DNA from: Candidatus Woesearchaeota archaeon
Lineage (GTDB): Archaea; Nanobdellota; Nanobdellia; Woesearchaeales; SKIA01
Length of the DNA stretch: 38,031 nt
Direction: 5' to 3'
Assembly (NCBI GenBank): GCA_007117065.1
Contig: SKHI01000002.1
Span: 1-38,031, forward strand
This document shows positions 14,912 through 23,536 of the stretch, piece by piece. Positions within the stretch are counted from its first letter, which is position 1. Each line of letters opens with the position of its first letter. The notes beneath the pieces were generated by a model. It saw only the letters and a list, made by a program, of their open reading frames with translations. It was not told the DNA's origin and ran no database searches. The position numbers were made by a program, and so were the translations under genes.

Positions 14912-17900
14912 AGTACGGATATTTGTTTCTTTTGTCAATATTATTTCTTCCCGTTGCTTTTGCTATGCAAGTTGAAATACAGGTAGATTTAGCCGACGAG
15001 ATACTTCCTGGTTCAACTCAAGAACTTCGCGTTCATGTAACGATAGATGATATTCTTGTGTTCAGTCCTCCGTTACGATCACAGCTTTTTTTTCCGGATG
15101 GTTCAAACAGGCAGGTAGTGTTTACAAACACTCCTGAAGGTGCTCTTTCTACTGAAGTATACCTTCCTCAAATAGGGGATTATGTTCTATTAAGCACGAT
15201 AACAATTGGTTCAGAAACGTATACGCAAGAGACGACCTTTAGTGTTGGAAGTCCTTCTTTTCAAGGTACTATACGATATGCTGATGAGCAATTGTTTATC
15301 AATATAAGTCCTCATTATACGTTATCTGCCTATAGGGTGGTTCCTGCTCCGGGCCCTGTTTCTCTGGATGCGCCTGCTCAGTGCGCAGTAGATTGTTTTG
15401 AATGTGTTGTTGCCTGTCCAGTTGATACCTTGTTATATGTTGTTGCTCAGGATGCCTTTACGTATGGATTTTTGTTTGGTGCAAATGTTACTCAACAAAA
15501 AGTGTTTTCAGGTCAAGTGATTGCGACCGAAGGGATGTTTAGTTACTCAGACGGTTCGTTTAGAGCTCTCTCCTCTCGAACAGCAATAACTACTCCGCTT
15601 CTCGTAGTAAATGGTTCTCAATTAATTCACTATAGTATAAGTGATTTCTCTTCCCGCTTTGCTGATGAGCTTATTGCCTATAGCTTTAATACTCAACAGT
15701 GGTATTCTTTTGTCCAAGGGTCATCGGATGTTGTGCAACTGCAACATGCTCCAGTTTCTGTTCGCGCTCTTACTGATGCTTCTTTTGTGATAAATGGTTC
15801 ATTTATTTCTTCTCAAGGTCCTTTTGAAGCAGTGCTTAATCTCAGTCTTCCTGCTCCAGCGAATATTTCTGTTGTCGCAAATCAATTTGGTTCATTACTT
15901 GCAGACGTGTCTTCTCCTTTGCGAATATCTGCTCCACAGAGAACTGGTTTCTTACAGGATTCTGATTCTTCTCGAGTCGCTATATTTGCTGATTCAATAG
16001 CGTACATCGCTGCTCCGGCAGTTTTTTTTGATGCTGATGAGCATCAATTCTTGCATTCATGGGTGGCAATTGATACAGTATCTCCTCTTGACATTCCTAC
16101 AGGGAGTTCCATTCTTCGTTTTGTTCTCCTCGATTCCTCTTTAGATACCATGCGCATATTCTCTGATCCCGTATTGAATACCTCTGAGCTTTCTGAAGGG
16201 CAGTATTATCTCTTTGCACTCGGTTCGCAGCGTTCTTACGTTCAGCCCCTTATCCTTAGACAATCAGGGGAGTCGTTTACTGTTTCAAGTGAGCATTCTC
16301 TGAATGGGGTTGCTAATACACAACTTCGTTTTGAGCGGCGCATTACAAACACTGGTTCTGTGCCAATTACTGTTGATATAGCGTATGATTCTCCTTTTAG
16401 AGTGCTTCTTTCTGACTCAACGAATACGCCGTTATCTGACTCAAATAGAAATGGTATTGTTGATACGGGTATTATTCTTCCTGGCGAATCAAAAGTACTA
16501 CATGCTATTGCATTTCTCCCCTCCGAGGCAGAATCTGGTTTTATTAATTGGAGCTTTTCTTCTCAAAACGAGACTCTTCAAGTAGCAGATACTATTATTA
16601 TCTCAGAATCATCAACAAATATGCAGGAAGATGTTGCTGTAAGCAATATCGTGTATGATTCTGTCAATGCAAGCTTTACAGTATTTATTTATAATTATGG
16701 TTCTGAAAGGATAACTGCGCCTATCGAATTTACGTACTATCTTCGAGAAGGACTTGATTCTGCACAACAGACTGCTGTGCTTGCTCCTGGAGAAAATACT
16801 TTACTCTTTCCTTCAATGCCTGGTCTGTTAGGCGTTCGAACAGAAATACAGATTGAGGACGCTGGTTTGGATAATAATTATCGGACAAAAATATTCTCTT
16901 CGCACCATGGTATTCCTTTTGCTCTGTCAGAACAGAGAGGCCGTGACCATGACGGTTTTGTCATAAAAATATCGTCTCTTGATAACAGAGACTATGTTGC
17001 TTGGTACCCGACACTTTCTGGCGCCTTTGAGCAAGCAGCTGTGTACCGTCTTGATGATACGCTCTTTGTGTCTGTTCCTTTAGCAAGAAATACTGATCTT
17101 ACTTTGTATCTTGTCGAGGGCGTTTCAGAGAGGTCTTTTACTCCGTATAAAATAGTTGATAATAGAGATTCTTTAGTTCGTACTACAGGTTCTTGGTATC
17201 CTGATACGAGTGTTCCGGGTTTTTTTGGTTCTAATTATCTTGTTGATTTAGCTGAGCGGAGAGGTTCTAAGTCTGTTTCGTATTTTGTTGCTTCGCATGA
17301 TGCCTTTTTTGAGGTTGAGATCATGCACCCTGGTAGTCCTTCCTTCGCCTCAAACGCGCGGTTAGAAATTGGTCCTACCGTGCTATTCATTGATCAGCGC
17401 AGACCTGCTGATTGGCGTTATCTTGGAAGATATCGTTTGGATGAAAACACGCCTATCGTTATCAGTAATAGTGGTGCTGATGGTATTGTTGTTGCTGATG
17501 CGTTTAGAGTTACGCGCGTTGACCAATACGCTACGTTTATTCCACAAATATCTCGTGATATTATTTTTGCTAGTTCAGGTACACCCCTCTCTGCTCGCGT
17601 AATTCTCGAATCAGCTTCCAGTCGTCTAGACGATCTTAGCCTTTCTCAGGCTAGTCAAGTTTCGGGGATATACGAAATAACGCTCATGTTTGACCAAGGT
17701 CCTGTTTCATCAGTAGTGATTCATGGAGCAGATCCTTCGCGTGCTCTCTTAGGCATCGAGGCAGTTCCTATCTCACGCGCTCGACAATTCACCGCTCTTC
17801 CTGTTCGCGATGCTTTTGCTATTGATCCTGTTTTTGAGGCTGACTACAGTTTTACTCGTGTTGCTCGAGGGGAGCGTTTGTATAAGTGTGTTGAGTATGA

Positions 17901-20900
17901 TTTTTCTTCTCAGGAATGTTTTGGCGAATTCGTTTTCGTACAAGAAATTCCTCTTGGCCAAGAGTACACTGTCACTCTTTCGCCTGAAGATCCTCTGTTT
18001 ATAGAAGTTGTCGATGATAGTCCGTTTGGTCCGGTAATTACTGCTTCTGGACCAGTTCTTACATACAGTCCTTCTCCAAATCCTGCTGTTGTTGAAACAT
18101 TTGATCTTTCTGTTACGTGGTCTACTTCCTCCCTTGAGGAGGTCTTATTTACTTGGGATGGTGTTACTGCTCCTCTGTTTGACGATGATTTACTGATTAT
18201 GTATAATTTTGATAATGTTTCAGGAGTTGATAGTTCAGGAACAGTAAAGAACATTGCTGGAGGTAGTTTTGATCTTTCTGTCTCAAATGTAAGTTTTGTT
18301 CCTGGTATTTTTGGAACTGCCATTGATTTTTCTCAAGCGAGTGCACCTGGTATCGTTACATCGCCTACGAATTTACGAAGACAATCAACCTACATGGCTT
18401 GGGTGAGACCGAACAGTTTTACAAGTGGTTTTCAAGGGGTATTCGGTCATACCAACGGCACTGGAAATCCTAGTTTTGGGTTATACACTACTAATTCTGG
18501 GTGGCCATGCACGAGTAATACGTACTTCTTTGGTTTGGGTCATCAAAATAATGGGCCAAAATGTATTTCTGCCTGGCCTTATTTTAATCAATGGGTGCAT
18601 GCGGCACTCGTTATCGAAAGTGTCTCAGGCCAAACTATCACCTATACTGGTTATCTAAACGGTGTATCTGTTGTTTCTGGTTCGCAGAATTTTATGGGCA
18701 ATTTTTTTACAATTTATGTTGGTGGTGGCGATTCAGGAGTTTTTGACGGACTTATCGATGAATTTAGATTTTATGACCGCGCTCTCACTGCAGATGAAAT
18801 AAACCTCTTAATGCGAGCTAATCTTGCAAAAACTGCAGTAAATGATTGGCAAGTTTCCTTCTTTGAGGATGAAGAAGGAGATTATAATTATAGTGTATCT
18901 GTTACTAATTCTGCGGGAACTACTGACTCTGGTATTCGTGAAGTAACTATTGGTTTTGATTGTTTTGATTCTTCTGCTGTTGGTTTGATTGGCGCCATTG
19001 GTAGTGTTTGTGAGGGTATGCTTGTTGTTGATAATGCGTTACTTCGTAGTGCTGCTTCTAGTTTTGTTGGTGGTGATGAGAGTTTTAGTCTTGTTGGTCC
19101 TGATGGTCTTGATTATACGTTTGCTGATTCTTCTCGTAATGTGTTTACTGGTCAGGTTACTGATATGAGTAATTTGTTCCATGATACAAGTTTTTCTGGC
19201 GATATTGGGTACTGGGATACGCGTAATGCGGTTTCTTTCTTTGAGCTGTTTCGTAGTGCTTCTTCTTTTGATTCTGATTTGTCTTCTTGGAATACTTCTT
19301 CTGTGACTACCTTTAGGCGCATGTTTCAGGATGCTTCTAGTTTTAATCAGCCTCTTAATTCTTGGAATACTTCTTCTGTGACTACTATTAATTCTATGTT
19401 TGAGCGCGCTTCTAGTTTTAATCAGCCTCTTAATTCTTGGGATGTTTCTCTAGTTACTGATATGAACGATCTATTCATACAAACGCAGTTCAATCATCCT
19501 CTTGATAGTTGGGATGTTAGTAATGTGGTTACTATGACTGGTATGTTTGTGAATTCTCCTTTTAATCAATCGATTTCTTCTTGGGATGTTTCTTCTGTGA
19601 CTACTATGAATGGTATGTTTTCTGGTGCTTCTTCTTTTAGTCAGGATTTGAGTGGTTGGTGTGTGTATCTTATTTCTTCTAAGCCTTCTAATTTTGATGT
19701 TGGTTCTGGTTTTGAGGGTGAGGATTCTTTGCAGCCTTCTTGGGGTTCTGCTTGTGCTGTTGTTGATATTGTGGGTCCTGAATCTCTTAGTTATTCTGAT
19801 TCTTCTGTTTTGGTTAATCTTTCTGTTTCTGGTTCTCATGTTGATAGTGTGTGGTTTGATTGGAATGGTACTCCTGTTTCTTATTCTTCTCCTGTGTTTG
19901 TTGATTTCCCTGTTGGTACGCATACGTTGTTTGCTTTTGTTAATGATTCGTTTGGTAATGTTGCTTCAGCTAATGTTTCTTTTAGTATTTTTTCTGATTG
20001 CTTTGCCTCTTCTGCTGTTGGTTTGATTGGTCCTGTTGGTAGTGTTTGTGAGGGTATGCTTGTTGTTGATAATACGTTGCTTCGTAGTGCTGCTTCTAGT
20101 TTTGTTGGTGGTGATGAGAGTTTTAGTCTTGTTGGTCCTGATGGTCTTGATTATACGTTTGCTGACAGTTCTCGTAATGTGTTTACTGGTCAGGTTACTG
20201 ATATGAGTAATTTGTTCTTTAATACATCTTTTTCTGGTGATATTGGGTATTGGGATACTCGTTCTGTTGTTACTTTAGCAGGTATGTTTTATGCATCTTC
20301 TTCTTTTGATTCTGATTTGTCTTCTTGGAATACCTCTTCTGTGACGAGTATGCGTGATACTTTTCGCCGTTCTTTTGCTTTTAATCAGCCTATTGGTTCT
20401 TGGGATGTTAGTCAGGTTACTGATATGCGTGCAATGTTTTTTCAGGCTTCTTCTTTTAATTCTGATATTTCTTCTTGGAATACTTCTTCTGTGACTGCTA
20501 TGCGTGATATGTTTCGGGATAATTCTGTGTTTAATCAAGATTTGTCTTCTTGGAATACTTCTTCAGTTATTACTATGCGTAATATGTTTTGGAATGCAGT
20601 ATCCTTTAATGGTTCGATTAACTCTCTTGATGTGTCCAGAGTTATGGACATGACACGCCTTCTTGAGGGGGCATCAAATTTTACGAATGATATTTCATTA
20701 TGGTGCGTACAGAACATCCAGACTAAGCCGGATTTTTTTGATCTAAATTCAGGAATTGAAAATAACACTGCACTGCAACCGCAATGGGGACAAAACTGTA
20801 TTGTAATTACTGTAAACAGTCCTGAAGAAGGAACTACAACACAACAAGAACTGCCTATAAACATAGTTGCAACCAGTCCATTTGGAGTAGACACAATACT

Positions 20901-21384
20901 CTTTAACTGGAATGGAACAAACGTCACCTATACAGAACCAGTGAACGTGACTTTCCCAATAGGAACACACACACTCACTGTATTCGTAAATGACACCACA
21001 GGAGAACTTGAAACATTCAACAGAACGTTTACTGTGCAAACAGCTGTAAGCACGCCTCCACCAGCAGCGGCAACAGGCGGCGGATTTACAGGAGGAGGAA
21101 GAGGAGGACAATTCATCTTCACTGAAACAGAAGAATCAACTCCAGAAACCTCTGAACAACCAGCACCTGCACCGGCACCTACGCCGGCACCAGAACCAAC
21201 ACCTGCACCTACGCCAACACCTACGCCTGAACCAGTCGTAGAGGAAGCAACGCAAACAGCAGACGCACCTGGAGCAGGACTAGCAGGTCAGTTCTTACAA
21301 AATATGCCTCAAACAGGCATTCTCATATTCTTCATACTCTTAGCAGTAGGAATTGGAGTATACGCGTATTCAAGAAAAAAATAA
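14908..21384 (+). CDS. Giant cell-surface protein with golvesin-like, LamG-like and duplicated DUF285 repeat domains
   Basis: 2158 residues. The signal peptide is residues 1-20. A long beta-rich region with CARDB/Ig-like character follows (NTGSVPITVDI, ILPGESKVLHAI). A golvesin C-terminal-like domain lies about 750-875 (DWRYLGRYRLDE...GIVVADAFRV), and a LamG/concanavalin-like domain about 1094-1305 (FGTAIDFSQAS, YMAWVRPNSF, GLIDEFRFYDRAL). Then come two DUF285 blocks (about 1355-1616 and 1701-1964), each with six 25-residue units of the SWNTSSVTTMxxMF type and each followed by an Ig-like unit (VWFDWNGTPVSY; ILFNWNGTNVTY). A Gly-rich and Pro/Thr-rich stalk leads to MPQTG, a hydrophobic helix and RKK. 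DUF285 repeats occur in BspA/lipoprotein-type adhesins, so a role in surface attachment is likely. The start is the ATG overlapping the preceding small frame. Codon bias flips within the gene near 20.65 kb. Confidence 0.9.
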   Translation: MKYGYLFLLSILFLPVAFAMQVEIQVDLADEILPGSTQELRVHVTIDDILVFSPPLRSQLFFPDGSNRQVVFTNTPEGALSTEVYLPQIGDYVLLSTITIGSETYTQETTFSVGSPSFQGTIRYADEQLFINISPHYTLSAYRVVPAPGPVSLDAPAQCAVDCFECVVACPVDTLLYVVAQDAFTYGFLFGANVTQQKVFSGQVIATEGMFSYSDGSFRALSSRTAITTPLLVVNGSQLIHYSISDFSSRFADELIAYSFNTQQWYSFVQGSSDVVQLQHAPVSVRALTDASFVINGSFISSQGPFEAVLNLSLPAPANISVVANQFGSLLADVSSPLRISAPQRTGFLQDSDSSRVAIFADSIAYIAAPAVFFDADEHQFLHSWVAIDTVSPLDIPTGSSILRFVLLDSSLDTMRIFSDPVLNTSELSEGQYYLFALGSQRSYVQPLILRQSGESFTVSSEHSLNGVANTQLRFERRITNTGSVPITVDIAYDSPFRVLLSDSTNTPLSDSNRNGIVDTGIILPGESKVLHAIAFLPSEAESGFINWSFSSQNETLQVADTIIISESSTNMQEDVAVSNIVYDSVNASFTVFIYNYGSERITAPIEFTYYLREGLDSAQQTAVLAPGENTLLFPSMPGLLGVRTEIQIEDAGLDNNYRTKIFSSHHGIPFALSEQRGRDHDGFVIKISSLDNRDYVAWYPTLSGAFEQAAVYRLDDTLFVSVPLARNTDLTLYLVEGVSERSFTPYKIVDNRDSLVRTTGSWYPDTSVPGFFGSNYLVDLAERRGSKSVSYFVASHDAFFEVEIMHPGSPSFASNARLEIGPTVLFIDQRRPADWRYLGRYRLDENTPIVISNSGADGIVVADAFRVTRVDQYATFIPQISRDIIFASSGTPLSARVILESASSRLDDLSLSQASQVSGIYEITLMFDQGPVSSVVIHGADPSRALLGIEAVPISRARQFTALPVRDAFAIDPVFEADYSFTRVARGERLYKCVEYDFSSQECFGEFVFVQEIPLGQEYTVTLSPEDPLFIEVVDDSPFGPVITASGPVLTYSPSPNPAVVETFDLSVTWSTSSLEEVLFTWDGVTAPLFDDDLLIMYNFDNVSGVDSSGTVKNIAGGSFDLSVSNVSFVPGIFGTAIDFSQASAPGIVTSPTNLRRQSTYMAWVRPNSFTSGFQGVFGHTNGTGNPSFGLYTTNSGWPCTSNTYFFGLGHQNNGPKCISAWPYFNQWVHAALVIESVSGQTITYTGYLNGVSVVSGSQNFMGNFFTIYVGGGDSGVFDGLIDEFRFYDRALTADEINLLMRANLAKTAVNDWQVSFFEDEEGDYNYSVSVTNSAGTTDSGIREVTIGFDCFDSSAVGLIGAIGSVCEGMLVVDNALLRSAASSFVGGDESFSLVGPDGLDYTFADSSRNVFTGQVTDMSNLFHDTSFSGDIGYWDTRNAVSFFELFRSASSFDSDLSSWNTSSVTTFRRMFQDASSFNQPLNSWNTSSVTTINSMFERASSFNQPLNSWDVSLVTDMNDLFIQTQFNHPLDSWDVSNVVTMTGMFVNSPFNQSISSWDVSSVTTMNGMFSGASSFSQDLSGWCVYLISSKPSNFDVGSGFEGEDSLQPSWGSACAVVDIVGPESLSYSDSSVLVNLSVSGSHVDSVWFDWNGTPVSYSSPVFVDFPVGTHTLFAFVNDSFGNVASANVSFSIFSDCFASSAVGLIGPVGSVCEGMLVVDNTLLRSAASSFVGGDESFSLVGPDGLDYTFADSSRNVFTGQVTDMSNLFFNTSFSGDIGYWDTRSVVTLAGMFYASSSFDSDLSSWNTSSVTSMRDTFRRSFAFNQPIGSWDVSQVTDMRAMFFQASSFNSDISSWNTSSVTAMRDMFRDNSVFNQDLSSWNTSSVITMRNMFWNAVSFNGSINSLDVSRVMDMTRLLEGASNFTNDISLWCVQNIQTKPDFFDLNSGIENNTALQPQWGQNCIVITVNSPEEGTTTQQELPINIVATSPFGVDTILFNWNGTNVTYTEPVNVTFPIGTHTLTVFVNDTTGELETFNRTFTVQTAVSTPPPAAATGGGFTGGGRGGQFIFTETEESTPETSEQPAPAPAPTPAPEPTPAPTPTPTPEPVVEEATQTADAPGAGLAGQFLQNMPQTGILIFFILLAVGIGVYAYSRKK
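18970..19755 (+). repeat. DUF285 block, copy A of a 1.04-kb in-frame duplication
   Basis: Copy A opens with AVGLIG...GSVCEGMLVVDN...RSAASSFVGGDES and continues with six units of about 25 codons, ending at WGSAC. Its first about 210 bases match copy B at an exact offset of 1038 bases (346 codons), with only about eight mismatches by eye. The six-unit part is more diverged. The block is extremely T-rich in third codon positions. Confidence 0.85.
20008..20799 (+). repeat. DUF285 block, copy B of the in-frame duplication
   Basis: Same order as copy A: near-identical opening about 210 bases, six units of about 25 codons (SWNTSSVTAMRDMF, SWDVSQVTDMRAMF and similar), then a closing WCVQNIQTKPDFFD...WGQNC matching WCVYLISSKPSNFD...WGSAC of copy A. 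The last unit and the closing part leave the T-rich codon pattern near 20.65 kb. Confidence 0.85.
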
Positions 21385-21453
21385 ACACTGAATACGAACT
21401 GTAAAGAGAACATTCTCAAAAAAATATTTTTTTATTTATTATATTACAAACCC

Positions 21454-22764
21454 ATGAACAAACAACTCAGTTACCTTGTTTTACTTACATTACTTAGCAT
21501 AGGAATAGGACTCATTCCTACAATACAACACGGAGTACCGCCAGGATACGTAGACACAGCAGCGCATATAGCTACAGGATTAGACGTGCGTGAAGGAAAT
21601 TTCGACTCGCTATTACACAAATGGTGGCATCGTAAAAATCATGTACTCTACCAGGAAGAACGCATAGTTGATAGATATATAACGACGTTTTTTTATCCGC
21701 CCCTCTTGCACCTACTCCTTGCATTCACATACATATTTCTACCTATCGCCTTTGGAACAGGATTACTCATCTCCACCCTCTACGCACTAAGCGTGCCCGC
21801 ACTATACTTTGTGCTTCGTTCACATGGAATACCAGAAAAAGAATCGCTCTTAGCAGGAGCAATTATGGCAGTAAGTACCACTCTCTTAATCTCTCAAAAT
21901 AACGGATTCTGGACATTTATCATAGCACTCAACTTCAGTCTTCTTGCATACGCAAGTACTCGATTTCAGAAGGTTATTCCAGCAATACTCTTCGCCTTAC
22001 TTGCAGTACTCACGCACTGGGTGTTTTTTCTTGCAATTTGCGTAATATACAGTATAGAATGGTTGTACAGAAAAAACCAGTCTGTTAAGAACATAGCTCT
22101 TGTTTCTCTATCCACCTCAAGTGTTCTCTTGCTTGCTACAGTGCTTATCTCAGACTGGCCCTATCTAGGAACATCACACCCAGTAATACACATTGAGAAC
22201 ATATTCCTCCTCGTACCAGCCATAATTGGGGCATGGTATGCAAGAAAACAATTTCCAGAAATAATTTTTTATGCGACGGTAACTCTTCTCATCATGTTCA
22301 GCCATGCAATAAACATTCTCTTCATCTTTGCAGACATGGCACAATACGCACTCGTATATTTCATAGCTGCTTTTTGTGCAATAGGACTGAGTGCAACAGT
22401 ACAAAGAAAAAGAAAAGCACTCTTACTGTTTACGAGCATAGGAATACTAGTCACTCTCTTTTCTACCGTGCAACTCACTATGAGCACACAGCCTTCAATA
22501 ACGAGCGAACAATTAGAACAACTCATTCACATACGCGCACAGACAGAAATAACAGAGCAAACAATACTCGTATGGGATGCTGATATACATCCGGCTTGGA
22601 GCGTACTTGTAGCAAAAAGAAAGCTCATGTATCCGTTTGAAGATACAGAGTCAGTGGCATCCAAGCATGTAGCATACTTAGAATATCAGAGACACACGGC
22701 AGAGAGAGTATTTGTACGTGAACAGAATAATACCCTGTATACGTACATGGCAAAACAAATATAA
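21454..22764 (+). CDS. Polytopic membrane protein, GT-C-like layout
   Basis: 436 residues with about ten transmembrane helices, a large first extracytoplasmic loop (about 25-75) and a soluble C-terminal segment. The first loop has acidic and His residues (GYVDTAAHIATGLD and IVDRYITTFFYPP) placed as in GT-C glycosyltransferases and oligosaccharyltransferase-like proteins, but no signature is complete, so a glycosyltransferase role is only a suggestion. It starts after an AT-rich TATA-like tract at 21428-21440. It ends 22 bases before the HAD gene and may be co-transcribed. Next to the giant surface protein and archaellin, surface glycosylation would make sense. Confidence 0.72.
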   Translation: MNKQLSYLVLLTLLSIGIGLIPTIQHGVPPGYVDTAAHIATGLDVREGNFDSLLHKWWHRKNHVLYQEERIVDRYITTFFYPPLLHLLLAFTYIFLPIAFGTGLLISTLYALSVPALYFVLRSHGIPEKESLLAGAIMAVSTTLLISQNNGFWTFIIALNFSLLAYASTRFQKVIPAILFALLAVLTHWVFFLAICVIYSIEWLYRKNQSVKNIALVSLSTSSVLLLATVLISDWPYLGTSHPVIHIENIFLLVPAIIGAWYARKQFPEIIFYATVTLLIMFSHAINILFIFADMAQYALVYFIAAFCAIGLSATVQRKRKALLLFTSIGILVTLFSTVQLTMSTQPSITSEQLEQLIHIRAQTEITEQTILVWDADIHPAWSVLVAKRKLMYPFEDTESVASKHVAYLEYQRHTAERVFVREQNNTLYTYMAKQI

Positions 22765-22786
22765 AATAAGATTCGTTCATGCAGAT

Positions 22787-23482
22787 ATGAATGGCATTCT
22801 TCTTATCGACTTTGCAGGAACACTTATCAGAAATGAAATGATACAGCAAGCAAACACGTTGCGAGCAAACATACTACAAAAAGCAGCACCCACAACACAA
22901 GAGCACGCACAAGAACAGACACTCTATGCGAACAACCGAGAAGCACTCAAACAACTCACTGGATTATCAAACGAAGAGCACATACGCTACACCACAAATG
23001 AGTACCAACAACTCATCATAAACGGCGAAGACGTGCATAACCAGATAGCAACAACGTTATTTCAACTCGGAATGTACATAGTAGCGAATGAGAATAAACA
23101 AGATATATACGTGTCAGGAATGATAGGAACGTTAGAAGAATTAAAGAAAAGAGGACATATACTGGCAATAAGCAGTGGAGTACGAACAGATATTATTAGC
23201 GGAGTACTGGCAATAACAGGCCAAACAGAACTGTTTAGTCATATTCTTGGCCAACCACCCAGACTAGGGATAAGCAACGAAACACATTTGCGAGAACTAC
23301 AGAGTAAAGGAAAAATACTGTACGCAATAGGAGATAAGTATAGCGACTTAGAGCCAGCAAAAAAATATGGTGTTGAAACAGTTTATGTCACCTGGGGAAC
23401 GCCAACAGGAGAAGAAGAAACAATAGCAAATCATACAGTACAGCAACCCGAAGAATTACTGGATATCTTAAGAGAGCAATAA
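22787..23482 (+). CDS. HAD-superfamily hydrolase with DxAGT nucleophile motif
   Basis: 231 residues from ATG 22787. HAD motif I is LLIDFAGTL: the nucleophile Asp is present, but the usual acid/base Asp two residues later is Ala, as in the phosphonoacetaldehyde hydrolases (DxAGT). Motif II is AISSGV, and motif IV AIGDKYSDLEPAKKYG keeps the metal-binding acids. A helical cap lies between residues about 15 and 90. It is 22 bases behind the membrane-protein gene. The longer upstream frame overlaps that gene and lacks family similarity. Substrate unknown; phosphonatase activity would also need a cap Lys that I cannot assign. Confidence 0.85.
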   Translation: MNGILLIDFAGTLIRNEMIQQANTLRANILQKAAPTTQEHAQEQTLYANNREALKQLTGLSNEEHIRYTTNEYQQLIINGEDVHNQIATTLFQLGMYIVANENKQDIYVSGMIGTLEELKKRGHILAISSGVRTDIISGVLAITGQTELFSHILGQPPRLGISNETHLRELQSKGKILYAIGDKYSDLEPAKKYGVETVYVTWGTPTGEEETIANHTVQQPEELLDILREQ

Positions 23483-23536
23483 TAATGTTTGTACTAGGAC
23501 AAAAATATTAATCATCGATTCATTCAGTCCCTGGTG

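Noticed and set aside
19471-19923. 150-residue Arg/Asn/Ile-rich frame antisense to the DUF285 repeats, and a Leu/Val-rich + frame at 19652-20026
   Set aside because: Both are by-products of the extreme T-rich repeat composition; no protein features or start signals.
21163-21240. Short tandem repeat in the Pro/Thr codons of the surface protein stalk considered as a CRISPR-like or regulatory repeat
   Set aside because: It is in-frame low-complexity coding for a P/A/T/E stalk, with no spacers.
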